From the NCBI RefSeq assembly GCF_014652215.1, contig NZ_BMYJ01000005.1, positions 290,349 to 354,348 of the forward strand: DNA of 64,000 nt, read 5' to 3'. The DNA is from Neogemmobacter tilapiae. Lineage in GTDB: Bacteria; Pseudomonadota; Alphaproteobacteria; Rhodobacterales; Rhodobacteraceae. Both the position numbers and the translations under genes were made by a program. Positions 8,735-18,338 of the stretch are shown piece after piece. The first letter of the stretch is position 1. Every line of letters begins with the position of its first letter. The notes under the pieces were generated by a model. It ran no database searches. It was not told where the DNA came from and saw only the letters and a program-made list of their open reading frames with translations.

Positions 8735-8863
8735 CGCATCCTCTGCTTTCAGGCCCGAATTTCGCTGGTCACCCTTGGCGGCGGGCAGAAGGTTGCGCGA
8801 CGCGGTTCGTGGCAGGTTTAGCTGGATGGTGACGCCTGGGTGAACTGCGGACCCTGTCCATTC

Positions 8864-9439
8864 CTAGCCCTTTCCGCCGATCGCCGCAACCTCGGCATGG
8901 CGGGGGCAAGTCACTAGGTGGTCGTTCACCATGCCGACGGCCTGCATGAAGGCATAGACAATCGTTGGTCCACAGAATTTGAACCCCGCCTTTTTCAGGT
9001 CTTTCGAGATTTGGGCCGCCAAAGGCGTTTGCGCCTGCACCTCTCCCATGCTGCCCAGCCGGTTCTGGATCGGCTGGCCCTGCACATAGGCCCAGATCCA
9101 ATCGCTGAAGGGCTGCTTTTCCTCAACCCGCAGATAGGCCTGTGCTGAAAGGATCGTGCCTTCGATCTTGCCCCGATGCCGCACGATGCCCGGATCGGCC
9201 AGCAGGCGTTCCACCTCAGCCGCGCCCCAGCCTGCCACCACCGCCGGATCAAACCCCGCAAAGGCCGCCCGAAAATTGTCACGCTTTTTCAGGATCGTGT
9301 ACCAGGACAGCCCCGCTTGAAACCCTTCCAGCATCAGCATTTCCCACAAGGTCCGGCTGTCGCGTTCGGGCACGCCCCATTCATGGTCATGGTAGGCGAC
9401 ATAAAGCGGGTCGGTCCCGCTCCAAGGGCAGCGTTGCAT
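8864..9439 (-). CDS. tag: DNA-3-methyladenine glycosylase I
   Basis: A 191-residue base-excision repair enzyme that removes 3-methyladenine from DNA. The zinc-snap ligands known from E. coli Tag can be seen: Cys4 and His17 near the N-terminus (RCPWSGTDPLYVAYHDHEWG), and the C-terminal His and Cys in NDHLVTCPRH. The catalytic-pocket Glu38 and Trp46 are also present (LEGFQAGLSWYTILKKR). The length is normal. It diverges from the EAL gene with a 92-base gap that contains a LexA-like sequence. The 129 bases between this gene and the DUF2087 gene show nothing recognisable. Confidence 0.95.
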   Translation of the reverse strand: MQRCPWSGTDPLYVAYHDHEWGVPERDSRTLWEMLMLEGFQAGLSWYTILKKRDNFRAAFAGFDPAVVAGWGAAEVERLLADPGIVRHRGKIEGTILSAQAYLRVEEKQPFSDWIWAYVQGQPIQNRLGSMGEVQAQTPLAAQISKDLKKAGFKFCGPTIVYAFMQAVGMVNDHLVTCPRHAEVAAIGGKG

Positions 9440-9456
9440 GGCGATCCCTAAAATTA

Positions 9457-9471
9457 GAACAAAAGTGGAAT
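9457..9471. promoter_or_regulatory. Candidate LexA (SOS) operator between tag and the EAL gene
   Basis: GAACAAAAGTGGAAT at 9457-9471 matches seven of the eight fixed positions of the alphaproteobacterial SOS box GAAC-N7-GAAC. It lies 18 bases upstream of the tag start codon, and tag encodes a DNA-repair enzyme. A one-base mismatch to a short motif can occur by chance, so this is a suggestion only. Confidence 0.35.
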
Positions 9472-9531
9472 CTTCATCCCGTGTTTACCCCTTGCCGTCA
9501 AGTCTGGGGTGATGATCTTGGGGACGATTCC

Positions 9532-10383
9532 ATGTCGGTTGCGCAGACAGATTTCACCGGGCCGCAGGGGGCCGAGGTTCGGCCCGCTGACCGTGACCCT
9601 TTCAGCGCCGCCATCAACATTCAGGATGGCCAGACCATCCAGATGGTGCGCGCCGCGCTGGAAACCAAACGCCTGCGGCTGGCCTATCAGCCCGTGGTTC
9701 TGGCCCGCCAACCCGATCAGCCAATCTTTCACGAAGGGCTGATCCGTGTGCTGGACCCGACAGGCCGGGTCATTCCCGCGCGGGATTTCATTGGGGCCGT
9801 CGAAACGCTGGATATCGGGCGGCTGATCGACTGTGCGGCGCTGGAGTTGGGGCTGGGGGTGTTGCTGCGGCATCCGCAGGTGCGGCTTTCGATCAACATG
9901 TCGGCGCGTTCCATCGGCTATCCGCGCTGGGTCGCCATTCTGAAACGCGGGTTGAAGGCAGGGCCGACGGTGGGGGAACGGCTGATCCTAGAGATCAACG
10001 AGGCCTCGCTTAATCTGGTGCCAGAACTGGTCGCCGAATTCATGGAAGGATTGCAGCCCGAAGGGGTGTCCTTTGCGGTCGATGGTTTCGGGGCGGGGAT
10101 GACCGCGCTGCGGCATTTTCGGGATTTCTATTTCGACATTCTGAAGATCGACGGGCAGTTCATCCGGGGCGTCACCAGCAACCCTGACAACCAGATGCTG
10201 GTTCGGGGCATGGTGTTGCTGGCCCGGCATTTCGATTTGATGACGGTGGCCGAATCCGTCGAATCGCAGGACGAGGCGGACATGCTGCGCCGCTTGGGCG
10301 TTGATGCTTTGCAAGGCTATCACACCGGCGCACCCTCGGTCCGGCCCGATTTTCTGGACAAGGCCAAGCGCGTTTCTGCCTAA
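9532..10383 (+). CDS. EAL domain protein, probably impaired c-di-GMP phosphodiesterase or c-di-GMP/protein-binding EAL
   Basis: A 283-residue protein made of a single EAL domain after a ~40-residue leader, with no GGDEF, PAS or membrane segment. The EAL signature is EGL (Glu68). Other metal and catalytic positions are kept: Asn122 (INMS), Glu154 (LEINEA), Lys205 (ILKID), Glu241 (AESVES) and Gln261 (QGY). The loop-6 motif, normally DDFGTG, reads VDGFGAG, so the second aspartate is Gly185. In characterised enzymes that pair holds the catalytic metals, so activity may be low or lost. The ATG at 9532 begins the family-like region; the longer open frame upstream overlaps tag. Confidence 0.85.
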   Translation: MSVAQTDFTGPQGAEVRPADRDPFSAAINIQDGQTIQMVRAALETKRLRLAYQPVVLARQPDQPIFHEGLIRVLDPTGRVIPARDFIGAVETLDIGRLIDCAALELGLGVLLRHPQVRLSINMSARSIGYPRWVAILKRGLKAGPTVGERLILEINEASLNLVPELVAEFMEGLQPEGVSFAVDGFGAGMTALRHFRDFYFDILKIDGQFIRGVTSNPDNQMLVRGMVLLARHFDLMTVAESVESQDEADMLRRLGVDALQGYHTGAPSVRPDFLDKAKRVSA

Positions 10384-10474
10384 GGTTGCGACGGCGCCGC
10401 TTGCGCTTTCGCGGGCTGGCCCTTACCCCTTGAACAAAGGGCATATCGCCCGTTCTGGTGCAGGGGAGATTACC

Positions 10475-11647
10475 ATGACCAATGTCGTGATCGTTTCGGC
10501 AGGACGCACAGCCGTCGGCAGTTTCAGCGGGGCTTTTGCGGGCACGCCTGCCCATGATCTGGGGGCCGCCGTGATCGAAGGCGTGGTCGCCCGCGCGGGC
10601 ATCGACAAGGCCGAGGTGAATGAAACGATTCTGGGTCAGGTGCTGACCGCAGGGCAAGGCCAGAACCCGGCGCGGCAGGCCCATATCAAGGCGGGCCTGG
10701 CACAAGAAGCCAGCGCCTGGAGCCTGAATCAGGTCTGTGGTTCGGGCCTGCGGGCGGTGGCCTTGGGCGCGCAGCATATCCAGTTGGGCGATGCCGGGAT
10801 CGTCGTGGCGGGTGGTCAGGAAAACATGTCGCTGTCGCCGCATGTGGCGCATCTGCGCGCCGGGCATAAAATGGGCGACATGTCCTTTGTCGACAGCATG
10901 ATCAAAGATGGGTTGTGGGACGCTTTCAACGGCTATCACATGGGCCAAACGGCAGAAAACGTCGCCAACCAATGGCAGATTTCCCGCCAAATGCAGGATG
11001 AATTCGCGCTGGCCAGCCAGAACAAGGCCGAGGCGGCGCAAAAGGCGGGCAAGTTTGCCGATGAAATCATCCCCTTCATCGTCAAGGGCCGCAAAGGCGA
11101 TGTGACCGTCGATCAAGACGAATACATCCGCCACGGGGCGACGATGGACGCCATGACGAAACTGCGCCCCGCCTTTACCAAGGACGGCTCGGTCACGGCC
11201 GCGAATGCCAGCGGCATCAATGACGGCGCAGCGGCAGTCCTGCTGATGAGCGCAGAGGAAGCGTCGCGCCGGGGCCTGACGCCCTTGGCGCGGATTGCGT
11301 CCTATGCGACGGCGGGGCTGGACCCGGCGATCATGGGCGTGGGGCCGATCCATGCCAGCCGCAAGGCGCTGGCCAAGGCCGGCTGGTCGGTCGGCGATCT
11401 GGATCTGGTCGAAGCGAATGAGGCGTTTGCAGCCCAGGCCTGTGCGGTGAACAAGGACATGGGCTGGGATCCTTCCATCGTGAACGTGAACGGCGGGGCA
11501 ATTGCCATCGGCCACCCCATCGGGGCCTCGGGCGCACGGGTCTTGAACACGCTGCTGTTTGAAATGGCGCGGCGCGGTTCGAAAAAGGGTCTGGCGACCC
11601 TGTGCATCGGCGGGGGCATGGGCGTCGCCATGTGTCTGGAACGTTAA
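10475..11647 (+). CDS. phaA: Acetyl-CoA acetyltransferase (beta-ketothiolase)
   Basis: A 390-residue biosynthetic thiolase that condenses two acetyl-CoA to acetoacetyl-CoA. The nucleophilic cysteine is in [11 protein letters not shown] (about residue 88), the catalytic histidine in [13 protein letters not shown] and the C-terminal proton-shuttle cysteine in LCIGGGMG. The start is preceded by CAGGGGAGAT at a fitting distance. It is followed by a terminator and then by phaB, the classic pair for making 3-hydroxybutyryl-CoA for polyhydroxybutyrate. No PHB synthase gene is in the window. Confidence 0.95.
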   Translation: MTNVVIVSAGRTAVGSFSGAFAGTPAHDLGAAVIEGVVARAGIDKAEVNETILGQVLTAGQGQNPARQAHIKAGLAQEASAWSLNQVCGSGLRAVALGAQHIQLGDAGIVVAGGQENMSLSPHVAHLRAGHKMGDMSFVDSMIKDGLWDAFNGYHMGQTAENVANQWQISRQMQDEFALASQNKAEAAQKAGKFADEIIPFIVKGRKGDVTVDQDEYIRHGATMDAMTKLRPAFTKDGSVTAANASGINDGAAAVLLMSAEEASRRGLTPLARIASYATAGLDPAIMGVGPIHASRKALAKAGWSVGDLDLVEANEAFAAQACAVNKDMGWDPSIVNVNGGAIAIGHPIGASGARVLNTLLFEMARRGSKKGLATLCIGGGMGVAMCLER

Positions 11648-11681
11648 TCTCGCACGCGCAGCATTATTTCGCAAATGCAGC

Positions 11682-11710
11682 AAAAGGCGCAACGTTGTTG
11701 CGCCTTTTTT
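11682..11710 (+). terminator. Rho-independent terminator after phaA
   Basis: Stem GGCGCAAC (11686-11693), loop GTT, complementary GTTGCGCC (11697-11704), preceded by AAAA and followed by six T residues. It lies 35 bases beyond the phaA stop codon and 50 bases before phaB. It may let phaA be made in excess of phaB or separate the two transcription units. Confidence 0.85.
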
Positions 11711-11759
11711 ACACGCTGTTACTACTGAAAGCAGAATCAAGACCTTGAAGGGGGATGCC

Positions 11760-12485
<726 letters not shown>

Positions 12486-12500
12486 GGCTTGCGATGTGGC

Positions 12501-12533
12501 AGAAAATCGCTGATCAGGGATCAGCGGTTTTCT
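12501..12533 (+). terminator. 15-bp hairpin between phaB and the transporter gene
   Basis: AGAAAATCGCTGATC (12501-12515), loop AGG, then GATCAGCGGTTTTCT (12519-12533): fifteen pairs with one G-U wobble. The 3' arm includes TTTT, so it may terminate phaB transcription. It ends 10 bases before the next start codon and directly abuts the Shine-Dalgarno GGGGAAG, so it could also affect translation of the transporter gene. Confidence 0.6.
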
Positions 12534-12543
12534 GGGGAAGCCA

Positions 12544-13434
12544 ATGACGCGACGCAAGGCCACGGTGATTGGTTTCACCGCCGTTCTGATGTGGGCGCTT
12601 TTGGCGCTGCTGACCATCGGCTCTGCCCCGGTTCCGCCGTTTCAACTGAACATGCTGACCTTTGCTCTGGGTGGTTCCATTGGCCTGATCTGGACGGCGC
12701 GGGGGGCGGGGCTGAAGGTTCTGGCCCAAGTGCCGTGGACGGTCTATGCCTTTGGCACTTTGGGGCTTTTCGGCTATCACGCGCTGTATTTCACCGCCTT
12801 TCGTCTGGCCCCCACAGCCGAAACCGGGCTGATCGCCTATCTTTGGCCGTTGCTGATCGTACTGTTTTCCGGGCTGCTGCCGGGGGAAAGGCTGGGGCCA
12901 CTGCATCTGATCGGCGCGGGGCTGGCCTTTGTGGGCGCGGGGCTGATCGTGACCGGGGGGCAGGGCCTGTCCATCGACATCAATCTGGGCATCGTGCTGG
13001 CCTTTGGCTGCGCCGTGACATGGGCGCTTTATTCGGTGCTGTCGCGCCGTCTGGGGCAGATCCCCACCGAAAGCGTCACGGTGTTTTGTCTGGCCACGGC
13101 GGCCCTGTCCCTGCCCTGCCATCTGGCGCTGGAGGACACCCAATGGCCCGCAACGGGCCTTGGCTGGGCCAGCATTCTGGCATTGGGCCTTGGCCCGGTG
13201 GGGGCCGCGTTTTTCACCTGGGACATCGGCATGAAGCGCGGCGACATTCAACTTTTGGGCGTGGCATCCTATGCCGCCCCTTTGCTTTCGACGCTGGCCT
13301 TGGTCGTGGCCGGTCTGGCAGAACCGAAACCCAGCCTGTTGCTGGCCGCCCTGCTGATCACGGCAGGCGCGGCACTGGCCGCTTGGGCCAGCGCCGGGAC
13401 CAAACGGTCCGTTACGCGTGCATCAGACGCGTGA
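12544..13434 (+). CDS. EamA/DMT family transporter (YddG-like)
   Basis: A 296-residue inner-membrane protein with ten predicted hydrophobic helices in two EamA halves. The segments FGYHALYFTAFRLAPTAETGLIAYLWPLLIVLFSGLLPGERL and FTWDIGMKRGDIQLLGVASYAAPLLSTL (here described, each a run of helix plus loop) resemble the YddG aromatic amino-acid exporter branch. Substrate cannot be told from sequence. The start at 12544 follows GGGGAAG. Its 3' end overlaps the convergent ydcH-like gene by 23 bases. Confidence 0.88.
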   Translation: MTRRKATVIGFTAVLMWALLALLTIGSAPVPPFQLNMLTFALGGSIGLIWTARGAGLKVLAQVPWTVYAFGTLGLFGYHALYFTAFRLAPTAETGLIAYLWPLLIVLFSGLLPGERLGPLHLIGAGLAFVGAGLIVTGGQGLSIDINLGIVLAFGCAVTWALYSVLSRRLGQIPTESVTVFCLATAALSLPCHLALEDTQWPATGLGWASILALGLGPVGAAFFTWDIGMKRGDIQLLGVASYAAPLLSTLALVVAGLAEPKPSLLLAALLITAGAALAAWASAGTKRSVTRASDA

Positions 13435-13579
13435 TTTCTTCCTTGAGCTTCAGTTTCTGCTTCTTCAGCTCGGCAATCTTCAGGGCGTCCGTGCCGGGTT
13501 GCCTTTGTTCCTTTTCGACCATCGATGAAAGGTTCTCATGCTTGCGGCGCAGTTCCTGAAGATGCGAGGCAATGGTCAT
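13412..13579 (-). CDS. YdcH family (DUF465) small protein
   Basis: A 55-residue ORF starting at the ATG at 13579, preceded by a perfect GGAGG six bases away. The protein begins MTIASHLQELRRKHENLSSM and continues as a charged, heptad-like helix with ALKIAELKKQKLKLKEEI, the signature of the DUF465/YdcH family. These are small coiled-coil proteins of unknown function, very common in alphaproteobacteria. The stop lies inside the convergent transporter gene. The about 100 bases upstream hold nothing else recognised. Confidence 0.88.
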   Translation of the reverse strand: MTIASHLQELRRKHENLSSMVEKEQRQPGTDALKIAELKKQKLKLKEEITRLMHA

Positions 13580-13679
13580 GTCGTTCCTCCTATGATGAGT
13601 GTCGATAAGGTCAGTTCAACACAGGAATTGAGTCGTGTCACCAAATCTTCACATCACGGTCGGGTGAAATGGCGAAAAA

Positions 13680-14435
13680 TTACCGAAAGGCTGAAAGAAG
13701 ATCGGCCCCGTCGCGCAGAACCGCATTGGCCTGTGGCGTGTAATTCTCACGATCCCCATCATGGGCAGGGCCTTGGTGCAGGACAAAGGGGGCCAGCAGG
13801 CGCAAGGCCCCTTTGCCGCCCTTGCGGGCCTGAAAGATCATCCGCTTGGCGGCGCGGCCCTCACGGGCGGACAGGGGTAAAACGCTGATCGAGCCCAGCT
13901 TTTCGGCCCCGGCCAGCAGATCGGGCAGGTTTTCGGGCAGGGCTATCATCGTCAGCCAACCGCCGGGGGCCAGACGCTTTGCCCCCACCCGCACCCATTC
14001 GGCCAAGGGCAGATCGACGCGCAAGGCGGTGTCACGGCCCGTGATGGGCGAGGCGGAACCTGCGGCGTGGTAATAGGGCGGGTTGGCGATGACATGGTCA
14101 AAATCGCGGCGCAGTTCGGCGGGCATGGCCGACAGATCGCCCGTCACCACCTTGAGCGCCATGTTGTTGTGCAAGGCGTTGCGCCGCGCCAGTTCGGCGT
14201 AATCGGGTTGAATTTCTAGCCCCATCTGCTCCAACCCCGGCACGCGCCAAGCCAGACAGAGGCTTGCCGCGCCCGCGCCGCAACCCAGATCGAGAACCGA
14301 TTGTCCGGCGCGGGCAGGGACGGAGGCGGCCAGCAGAACAGGGTCAGTGGCGGCGCGATAGCCCTGTTTCGGCTGCCAAAGCGCAAGCCGCCCGCAAAGG
14401 AAATCGTCCAGCGAAAGGTCGGCGTCTTCAAACAT
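13680..14435 (-). CDS. TrmN6-type class I SAM-dependent methyltransferase (adenine N6)
   Basis: A 251-residue methyltransferase. The SAM-binding motif I is VLDLGCGAGAASLCLA, and motif IV is the NPPYY signature of N6-adenine or glutamine amide methylation. The leader LCGRLALWQPKQGYRAATDPVLLAA is typical of the tRNA1(Val) A37 N6-methyltransferase (TrmN6/YfiC) branch, so tRNA is the most likely target. Its ATG shares one base with the stop of the DUF2007 gene upstream (TGATG), implying translational coupling. Confidence 0.85.
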   Translation of the reverse strand: MFEDADLSLDDFLCGRLALWQPKQGYRAATDPVLLAASVPARAGQSVLDLGCGAGAASLCLAWRVPGLEQMGLEIQPDYAELARRNALHNNMALKVVTGDLSAMPAELRRDFDHVIANPPYYHAAGSASPITGRDTALRVDLPLAEWVRVGAKRLAPGGWLTMIALPENLPDLLAGAEKLGSISVLPLSAREGRAAKRMIFQARKGGKGALRLLAPFVLHQGPAHDGDRENYTPQANAVLRDGADLLSAFR

Positions 14436-14647
14436 CAGCTTGTCGGAATGTCATGGTCGGCCATGATCGCGCGGGCCATGAACAGGTCGCAGTCCAGCAC
14501 CATCAGGCGTTGGGGCAGGATGCCCAAGGATCCATCAAGGATGCTCATGTGGACGTCCAGCGCGAATACCTCTATATCCTCGCTGCGAAGCAGGGCTTCG
14601 GCAAAAGCGATGACCGTCGGGTCCGTGGTGCGCAGAAGTTCTTTCAT
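14435..14647 (-). CDS. DUF2007 domain-containing protein
   Basis: A 70-residue protein starting MKELLRTTDPTVIAFAEALL with IEVFALDVHMSILDGSLGIL and RLMVLDCDLFMARAIM. This fits the DUF2007 family, small ferredoxin-fold proteins thought to be signal-transducing or PII-like and often beside methyltransferase or polyprenyl synthase genes in Rhodobacteraceae. The function is unknown. The frame is open far upstream, but that stretch runs antisense through the polyprenyl synthase gene and is not coding. It diverges from that gene with a 48-base gap. Confidence 0.85.
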   Translation of the reverse strand: MKELLRTTDPTVIAFAEALLRSEDIEVFALDVHMSILDGSLGILPQRLMVLDCDLFMARAIMADHDIPTS

Positions 14648-14695
14648 GGCAACAGATAACGGCGGCCTGCACGCTTTGTCGAGGTGGGTCGGGGG

Positions 14696-15703
14696 ATGAC
14701 GATGAGCCTGGATGATGCGTCCGTGAACCCGGCAGACCGGCTGGGCAAAGCCTTGGCGGGTGACATGGCAGCGGTGAATACGCTGATCCGCGAACGCATG
14801 GCCAGCGAACACGCCCCACGCATCCCCGAGGTGACGGCGCATCTGGTGGAAGCGGGGGGCAAACGCCTGCGGCCCATGCTGACCTTGGCGGCGGCGCGGC
14901 TGTGTGGCTATGACGGCCCCTATCACGTGCATCTGGCGGCGACGGTGGAGTTCATCCATACGGCGACGCTTTTGCATGATGATGTGGTCGATGAAAGCCA
15001 GCGGCGGCGGGGGCGGCCAACGGCGAATCTGCTGTGGGACAACAAATCTTCTGTGCTGGTCGGCGATTATCTTTTCGCGCGGTCGTTCCAGTTGATGACG
15101 GAATGCCAGAACCTCGACGTGATGCGGATCCTGTCGAACGCCAGCGCCACGATTGCCGAGGGTGAGGTTCTGCAACTGACCGCCGCGCAAGACCTGAACA
15201 CCGATGAAGGCATCTATCTGCAAGTGGTGCGGGGCAAGACAGCGGCGCTTTTCGCGGCGGCGACGGAAGTGGGCGGTGTGATTGCGGGGGGGTCTGAGGC
15301 GCAAGTGCGGGCTTTGGCAGATTATGGCGATGCCTTGGGCATTGCCTTTCAGATCGTGGATGACCTGCTGGATTACGGCGGGTCGGATGCGACGATTGGC
15401 AAGAACACGGGCGATGATTTCCGCGAACGCAAGATGACCCTGCCGGTGATCAAGGCGGTGGCGAAGGCCGATGCCGAACAGCGGGCGTTCTGGTCAAGGG
15501 TGATTGAGGCGGGCGATCAAAAGGACGGTGATCTGGAACAGGCAATGGCGCTGATGACGGGGCATGGCGCGCTGGAATCGGCACGGCAGGATGCGCTGTC
15601 ATGGGCTGCACGGGCGCAAAAGGCGCTGGAGCCGCTGCCAGCGGGTGATCTGCGTGACATGCTGGCCGATCTGGCGGGCTATGTCGTGGCGCGGATTTCC
15701 TAG
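14696..15703 (+). CDS. Polyprenyl diphosphate synthase (octaprenyl/solanesyl/decaprenyl type)
   Basis: A 335-residue trans-isoprenyl diphosphate synthase. The first aspartate-rich motif is LLHDDVVDES and the second is QIVDDLLDYGG; GGKRLRPMLTLA and GDYLFARSFQLM also match. It makes the long isoprenoid tail of ubiquinone; the chain length cannot be told safely (decaprenyl is usual in this family of bacteria). The ATG at 14696 follows GAGGTGG at seven bases; an ATG at 14702 is a close alternative. A UbiH-type hydroxylase for the same pathway lies nearby. Its stop codon overlaps the convergent amidase stop within a CTAG. Confidence 0.92.
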   Translation: MTMSLDDASVNPADRLGKALAGDMAAVNTLIRERMASEHAPRIPEVTAHLVEAGGKRLRPMLTLAAARLCGYDGPYHVHLAATVEFIHTATLLHDDVVDESQRRRGRPTANLLWDNKSSVLVGDYLFARSFQLMTECQNLDVMRILSNASATIAEGEVLQLTAAQDLNTDEGIYLQVVRGKTAALFAAATEVGGVIAGGSEAQVRALADYGDALGIAFQIVDDLLDYGGSDATIGKNTGDDFRERKMTLPVIKAVAKADAEQRAFWSRVIEAGDQKDGDLEQAMALMTGHGALESARQDALSWAARAQKALEPLPAGDLRDMLADLAGYVVARIS

Positions 15704-17031
15704 ACCAACGCCCTTTCCGCCGCAGACCCCACGCGCAGCAGCCGCAATTCCTGCCCCGGCCCGGCCATGAAGCTGATCCCGCAAGAGGGCTGGCCGGTGG
15801 GCAGGGTCAGCACCGCCTGATCCAGCAGATTGCCGATCCGCGTGTTGCGCAGGGCCAGCAGGTTTTCCTGCGCGAAATAGCTGGGGTCGGTCAGAAGGCG
15901 GTTGGCATCCGGCGGCAGGATGGCCGAGGTCGGCACCAGCACCGCATCAAACCCCGCCACACGGTCATTCCAAATGGCGCGCAGGCGTTCCAGCTTTTGC
16001 CAGCCCAGCACATAATCCATCGCCTTGACCGCCGCCCCCCCACGAAAGCGTTCCAGCACCGGCGGGAACATCTTTTCCGGCGCGGATTCGATCTTTTCGG
16101 CCCAGGTGCCATAGGCTTCGGGCGCGACCAAAGTTCCAGCCAAGGCCAAAGCCTCGGCCACTTCCGGGGCCTTGATCCGCTCGATCACCGCCCCCGCCCG
16201 CGAAAGCCGCACCACCGCATCATCAAAGCCCTTGGCAGGTTCACGACGCAGATCATCCAGCGCCACGGTTTCCAGCACCGCAAAACGCATCCCCGCCAGC
16301 GAAACCCCTTCCAAATCCGGGGCCTTTTCGCCGCGGAGCAGGGCATGGATTAGCGCCGCATCCTCCACCGTGCGCGCCAAAGGTCCAATCGTGTCAAAAC
16401 GCGGGGCCAGCGGCACAACGCCCGCCATCGGCAGGCTGCCCCAGGTCGTCTTCAGCCCCACCAGATCATTCCAGGCCGAAGGCACCCGCACCGAACCGCC
16501 TGTGTCCGAACCAATCCCCCCCGCCGCCAAGCCAAAGGCGACAGAGGCCGCCGCCCCCGAGGATGACCCCCCCGGCACCGCGCCCGGAAAATTGCGGTTC
16601 GGCGGCGTGGCCGTCACCGGGTTCAGCCCAAGGCCGGAAAAGGCCAGTTCCGTCATATGCGTCTTGCCCAGACAGACCGAACCCTGCGCCGTCGCCCGTG
16701 CCAGCACTTCCGCATCGCGGTCGGGCACCCGGCCTTTCAGCAGGGCCGAGCCCGCCTCACATCCCGCCCCCGCCGCATCGAACAGGTCTTTCCACGACAG
16801 CGGCACACCATCCAGCAGACCCAGCCGCTGCCCCGTCTTGGCCCGCCCCGCCGCCGCCAAACCCATCGAACGCGCGCGGTTTGGCGTGGTGCGCGCATAG
16901 ATCCGCGCGCCGTCGGGATGGGCGGCGATGGCGTCCAGATAGGCTTCGGTCAGTTCCGCCGGGTTGATCTTGCCCGCGCCGATGGCCCGCCCCAGTTCCG
17001 CCGCCGGTCTCCAAAGCCAGTTCCCGTCCAT
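15700..17031 (-). CDS. Amidase signature family protein
   Basis: A 443-residue hydrolase of the amidase signature family. The catalytic lysine is in PLSWKDLFD, the cis-serine in PGGSSSGAAASVAFGLA and the nucleophilic serine in SDTGGSVRVPS, so the Ser-Ser-Lys triad is intact. The substrate is unknown; GatA-like, indoleacetamide- and aryl-acylamidases share this pattern. No gatB or gatC is adjacent and the sequence looks unlike GatA at the N-terminus. The ATG at 17031 leaves an 82-base gap to the divergent hydroxylase gene; the longer open frame upstream would overlap it. Confidence 0.88.
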   Translation of the reverse strand: MDGNWLWRPAAELGRAIGAGKINPAELTEAYLDAIAAHPDGARIYARTTPNRARSMGLAAAGRAKTGQRLGLLDGVPLSWKDLFDAAGAGCEAGSALLKGRVPDRDAEVLARATAQGSVCLGKTHMTELAFSGLGLNPVTATPPNRNFPGAVPGGSSSGAAASVAFGLAAGGIGSDTGGSVRVPSAWNDLVGLKTTWGSLPMAGVVPLAPRFDTIGPLARTVEDAALIHALLRGEKAPDLEGVSLAGMRFAVLETVALDDLRREPAKGFDDAVVRLSRAGAVIERIKAPEVAEALALAGTLVAPEAYGTWAEKIESAPEKMFPPVLERFRGGAAVKAMDYVLGWQKLERLRAIWNDRVAGFDAVLVPTSAILPPDANRLLTDPSYFAQENLLALRNTRIGNLLDQAVLTLPTGQPSCGISFMAGPGQELRLLRVGSAAERALV

Positions 17032-17113
17032 ATGCCCGCCCCATGATTGCAAAGCCACGCTAACCGCCCCGCCTGCCATGGACAATCCCGCATCAAGCGC
17101 CATAATCAAGCCC

Positions 17114-18337
17114 ATGGAAAACCGTGTTCTGATCGTCGGCGGCGGCTTGAATGGCCCCGCCTTGGCCTTGGCCCTTGCGGGGGCCGGATTGCCCGTCACG
17201 CTGATCGACGCACGCCCCGCCCCCGCCCGCGCCGAGGCTGGGTTTGACGGGCGGGCCTATGCCTTGGCGCTGGCGTCACGGCGGTTGTTGCAAGGCATTG
17301 GCGTCTGGCCGCAACTGGCCGACAAAGCGCAACCCATCCTTCAGGTCAAAGCCAGCGATGGCCGCGCGGGCGAAGGGCCAAGCCCCCTGTTCCTGCATTT
17401 CGACAGCGCCGAACTGGACGAAGGCGCGATGGGCCATATGGTCGAAGATCGCCACCTTTACGCGGCCTTTCTGGCGCAGATGCAGGCCAGCCCCGGTATC
17501 ACCCTTATCCACGGCCAGACCGTTGTGGCGCAGGACATCACGGCCAGCGGGGCGATGGTCACGCTGGCCAATGGCGATCAGATTAAGGGGCGTCTGCTGA
17601 TCGGCTGCGATGGGCGGGGCAGCGGCACGGCCACGCGGGCGGGCTTCCGGCGGCAGGGTTGGGCTTATGGCCAGACCGCCCTTGTCACCGCCATTCACCA
17701 CGCCAAGCCCCATCAAGGCATCGCCCAGCAATATTTCATGCCCGAAGGCCCCTTGGCGATCCTGCCCCTGCCCGGCGGCCATCATTCCAGCATTGTGTGG
17801 AGCGAGACCGATGCCCAAGCCCGCGCGATCCAAGCGCTGGATGATGCCGACTACCTGACCGCCCTGCGCCCCCGCTTCGGCGATTTTCTGGGGGAAGTGG
17901 CCTTGGCGGGGGTCCGTTTCACCTATCCGCTGTCATTGTCCCTTGCCGAAAGCTATGTCGCCCCGCGTCTGGCGCTGGTGGGCGATGCGGCGCATGGCGT
18001 GCATCCGATTGCAGGCCAAGGTCTGAACTTGGGCCTACGCGATGTCGGGGCTTTGGCGGAAGTCTTGGTCGAAGCGGTGCGTCGCGGTGAAGACATTGGC
18101 GCGCTAGATGTTTTGGAACGCTATCAAAGCTGGCGGCGCTTTGACGATACGGCGATGGCCTTGGGCATGGACAGCGTGAACAGGCTGTTTTCTAACGACA
18201 ACAGCCTGTTGCGCATGGTGCGCGACATCGGCATGGGCGTGATCACCCGCACCCCCGCCCTGCGCCGTGCTGCCATGCGGCAGGCGGCGGGCCTATCCGG
18301 CCCCCTGCCGCGCCTTTTGGCGGGACAGGCGTTATGA
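17114..18337 (+). CDS. UbiH/UbiF/COQ6 family FAD-dependent hydroxylase
   Basis: A 407-residue class A flavoprotein monooxygenase. The dinucleotide fold is VLIVGGGLNGPALALALAGAG, the middle motif is IGCDGRGS and the flavin-binding motif is GDAAHGVHPIAGQGLNLGLRD (here described by position, about residues 285-305). Family members hydroxylate the aromatic ring of ubiquinone precursors. Which ring position is modified cannot be decided from this sequence. The start is the first good ATG before the Rossmann motif. The stop is one base from the end of the convergent pbpC. Confidence 0.88.
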   Translation: MENRVLIVGGGLNGPALALALAGAGLPVTLIDARPAPARAEAGFDGRAYALALASRRLLQGIGVWPQLADKAQPILQVKASDGRAGEGPSPLFLHFDSAELDEGAMGHMVEDRHLYAAFLAQMQASPGITLIHGQTVVAQDITASGAMVTLANGDQIKGRLLIGCDGRGSGTATRAGFRRQGWAYGQTALVTAIHHAKPHQGIAQQYFMPEGPLAILPLPGGHHSSIVWSETDAQARAIQALDDADYLTALRPRFGDFLGEVALAGVRFTYPLSLSLAESYVAPRLALVGDAAHGVHPIAGQGLNLGLRDVGALAEVLVEAVRRGEDIGALDVLERYQSWRRFDDTAMALGMDSVNRLFSNDNSLLRMVRDIGMGVITRTPALRRAAMRQAAGLSGPLPRLLAGQAL

Positions 18338-18338
18338 T

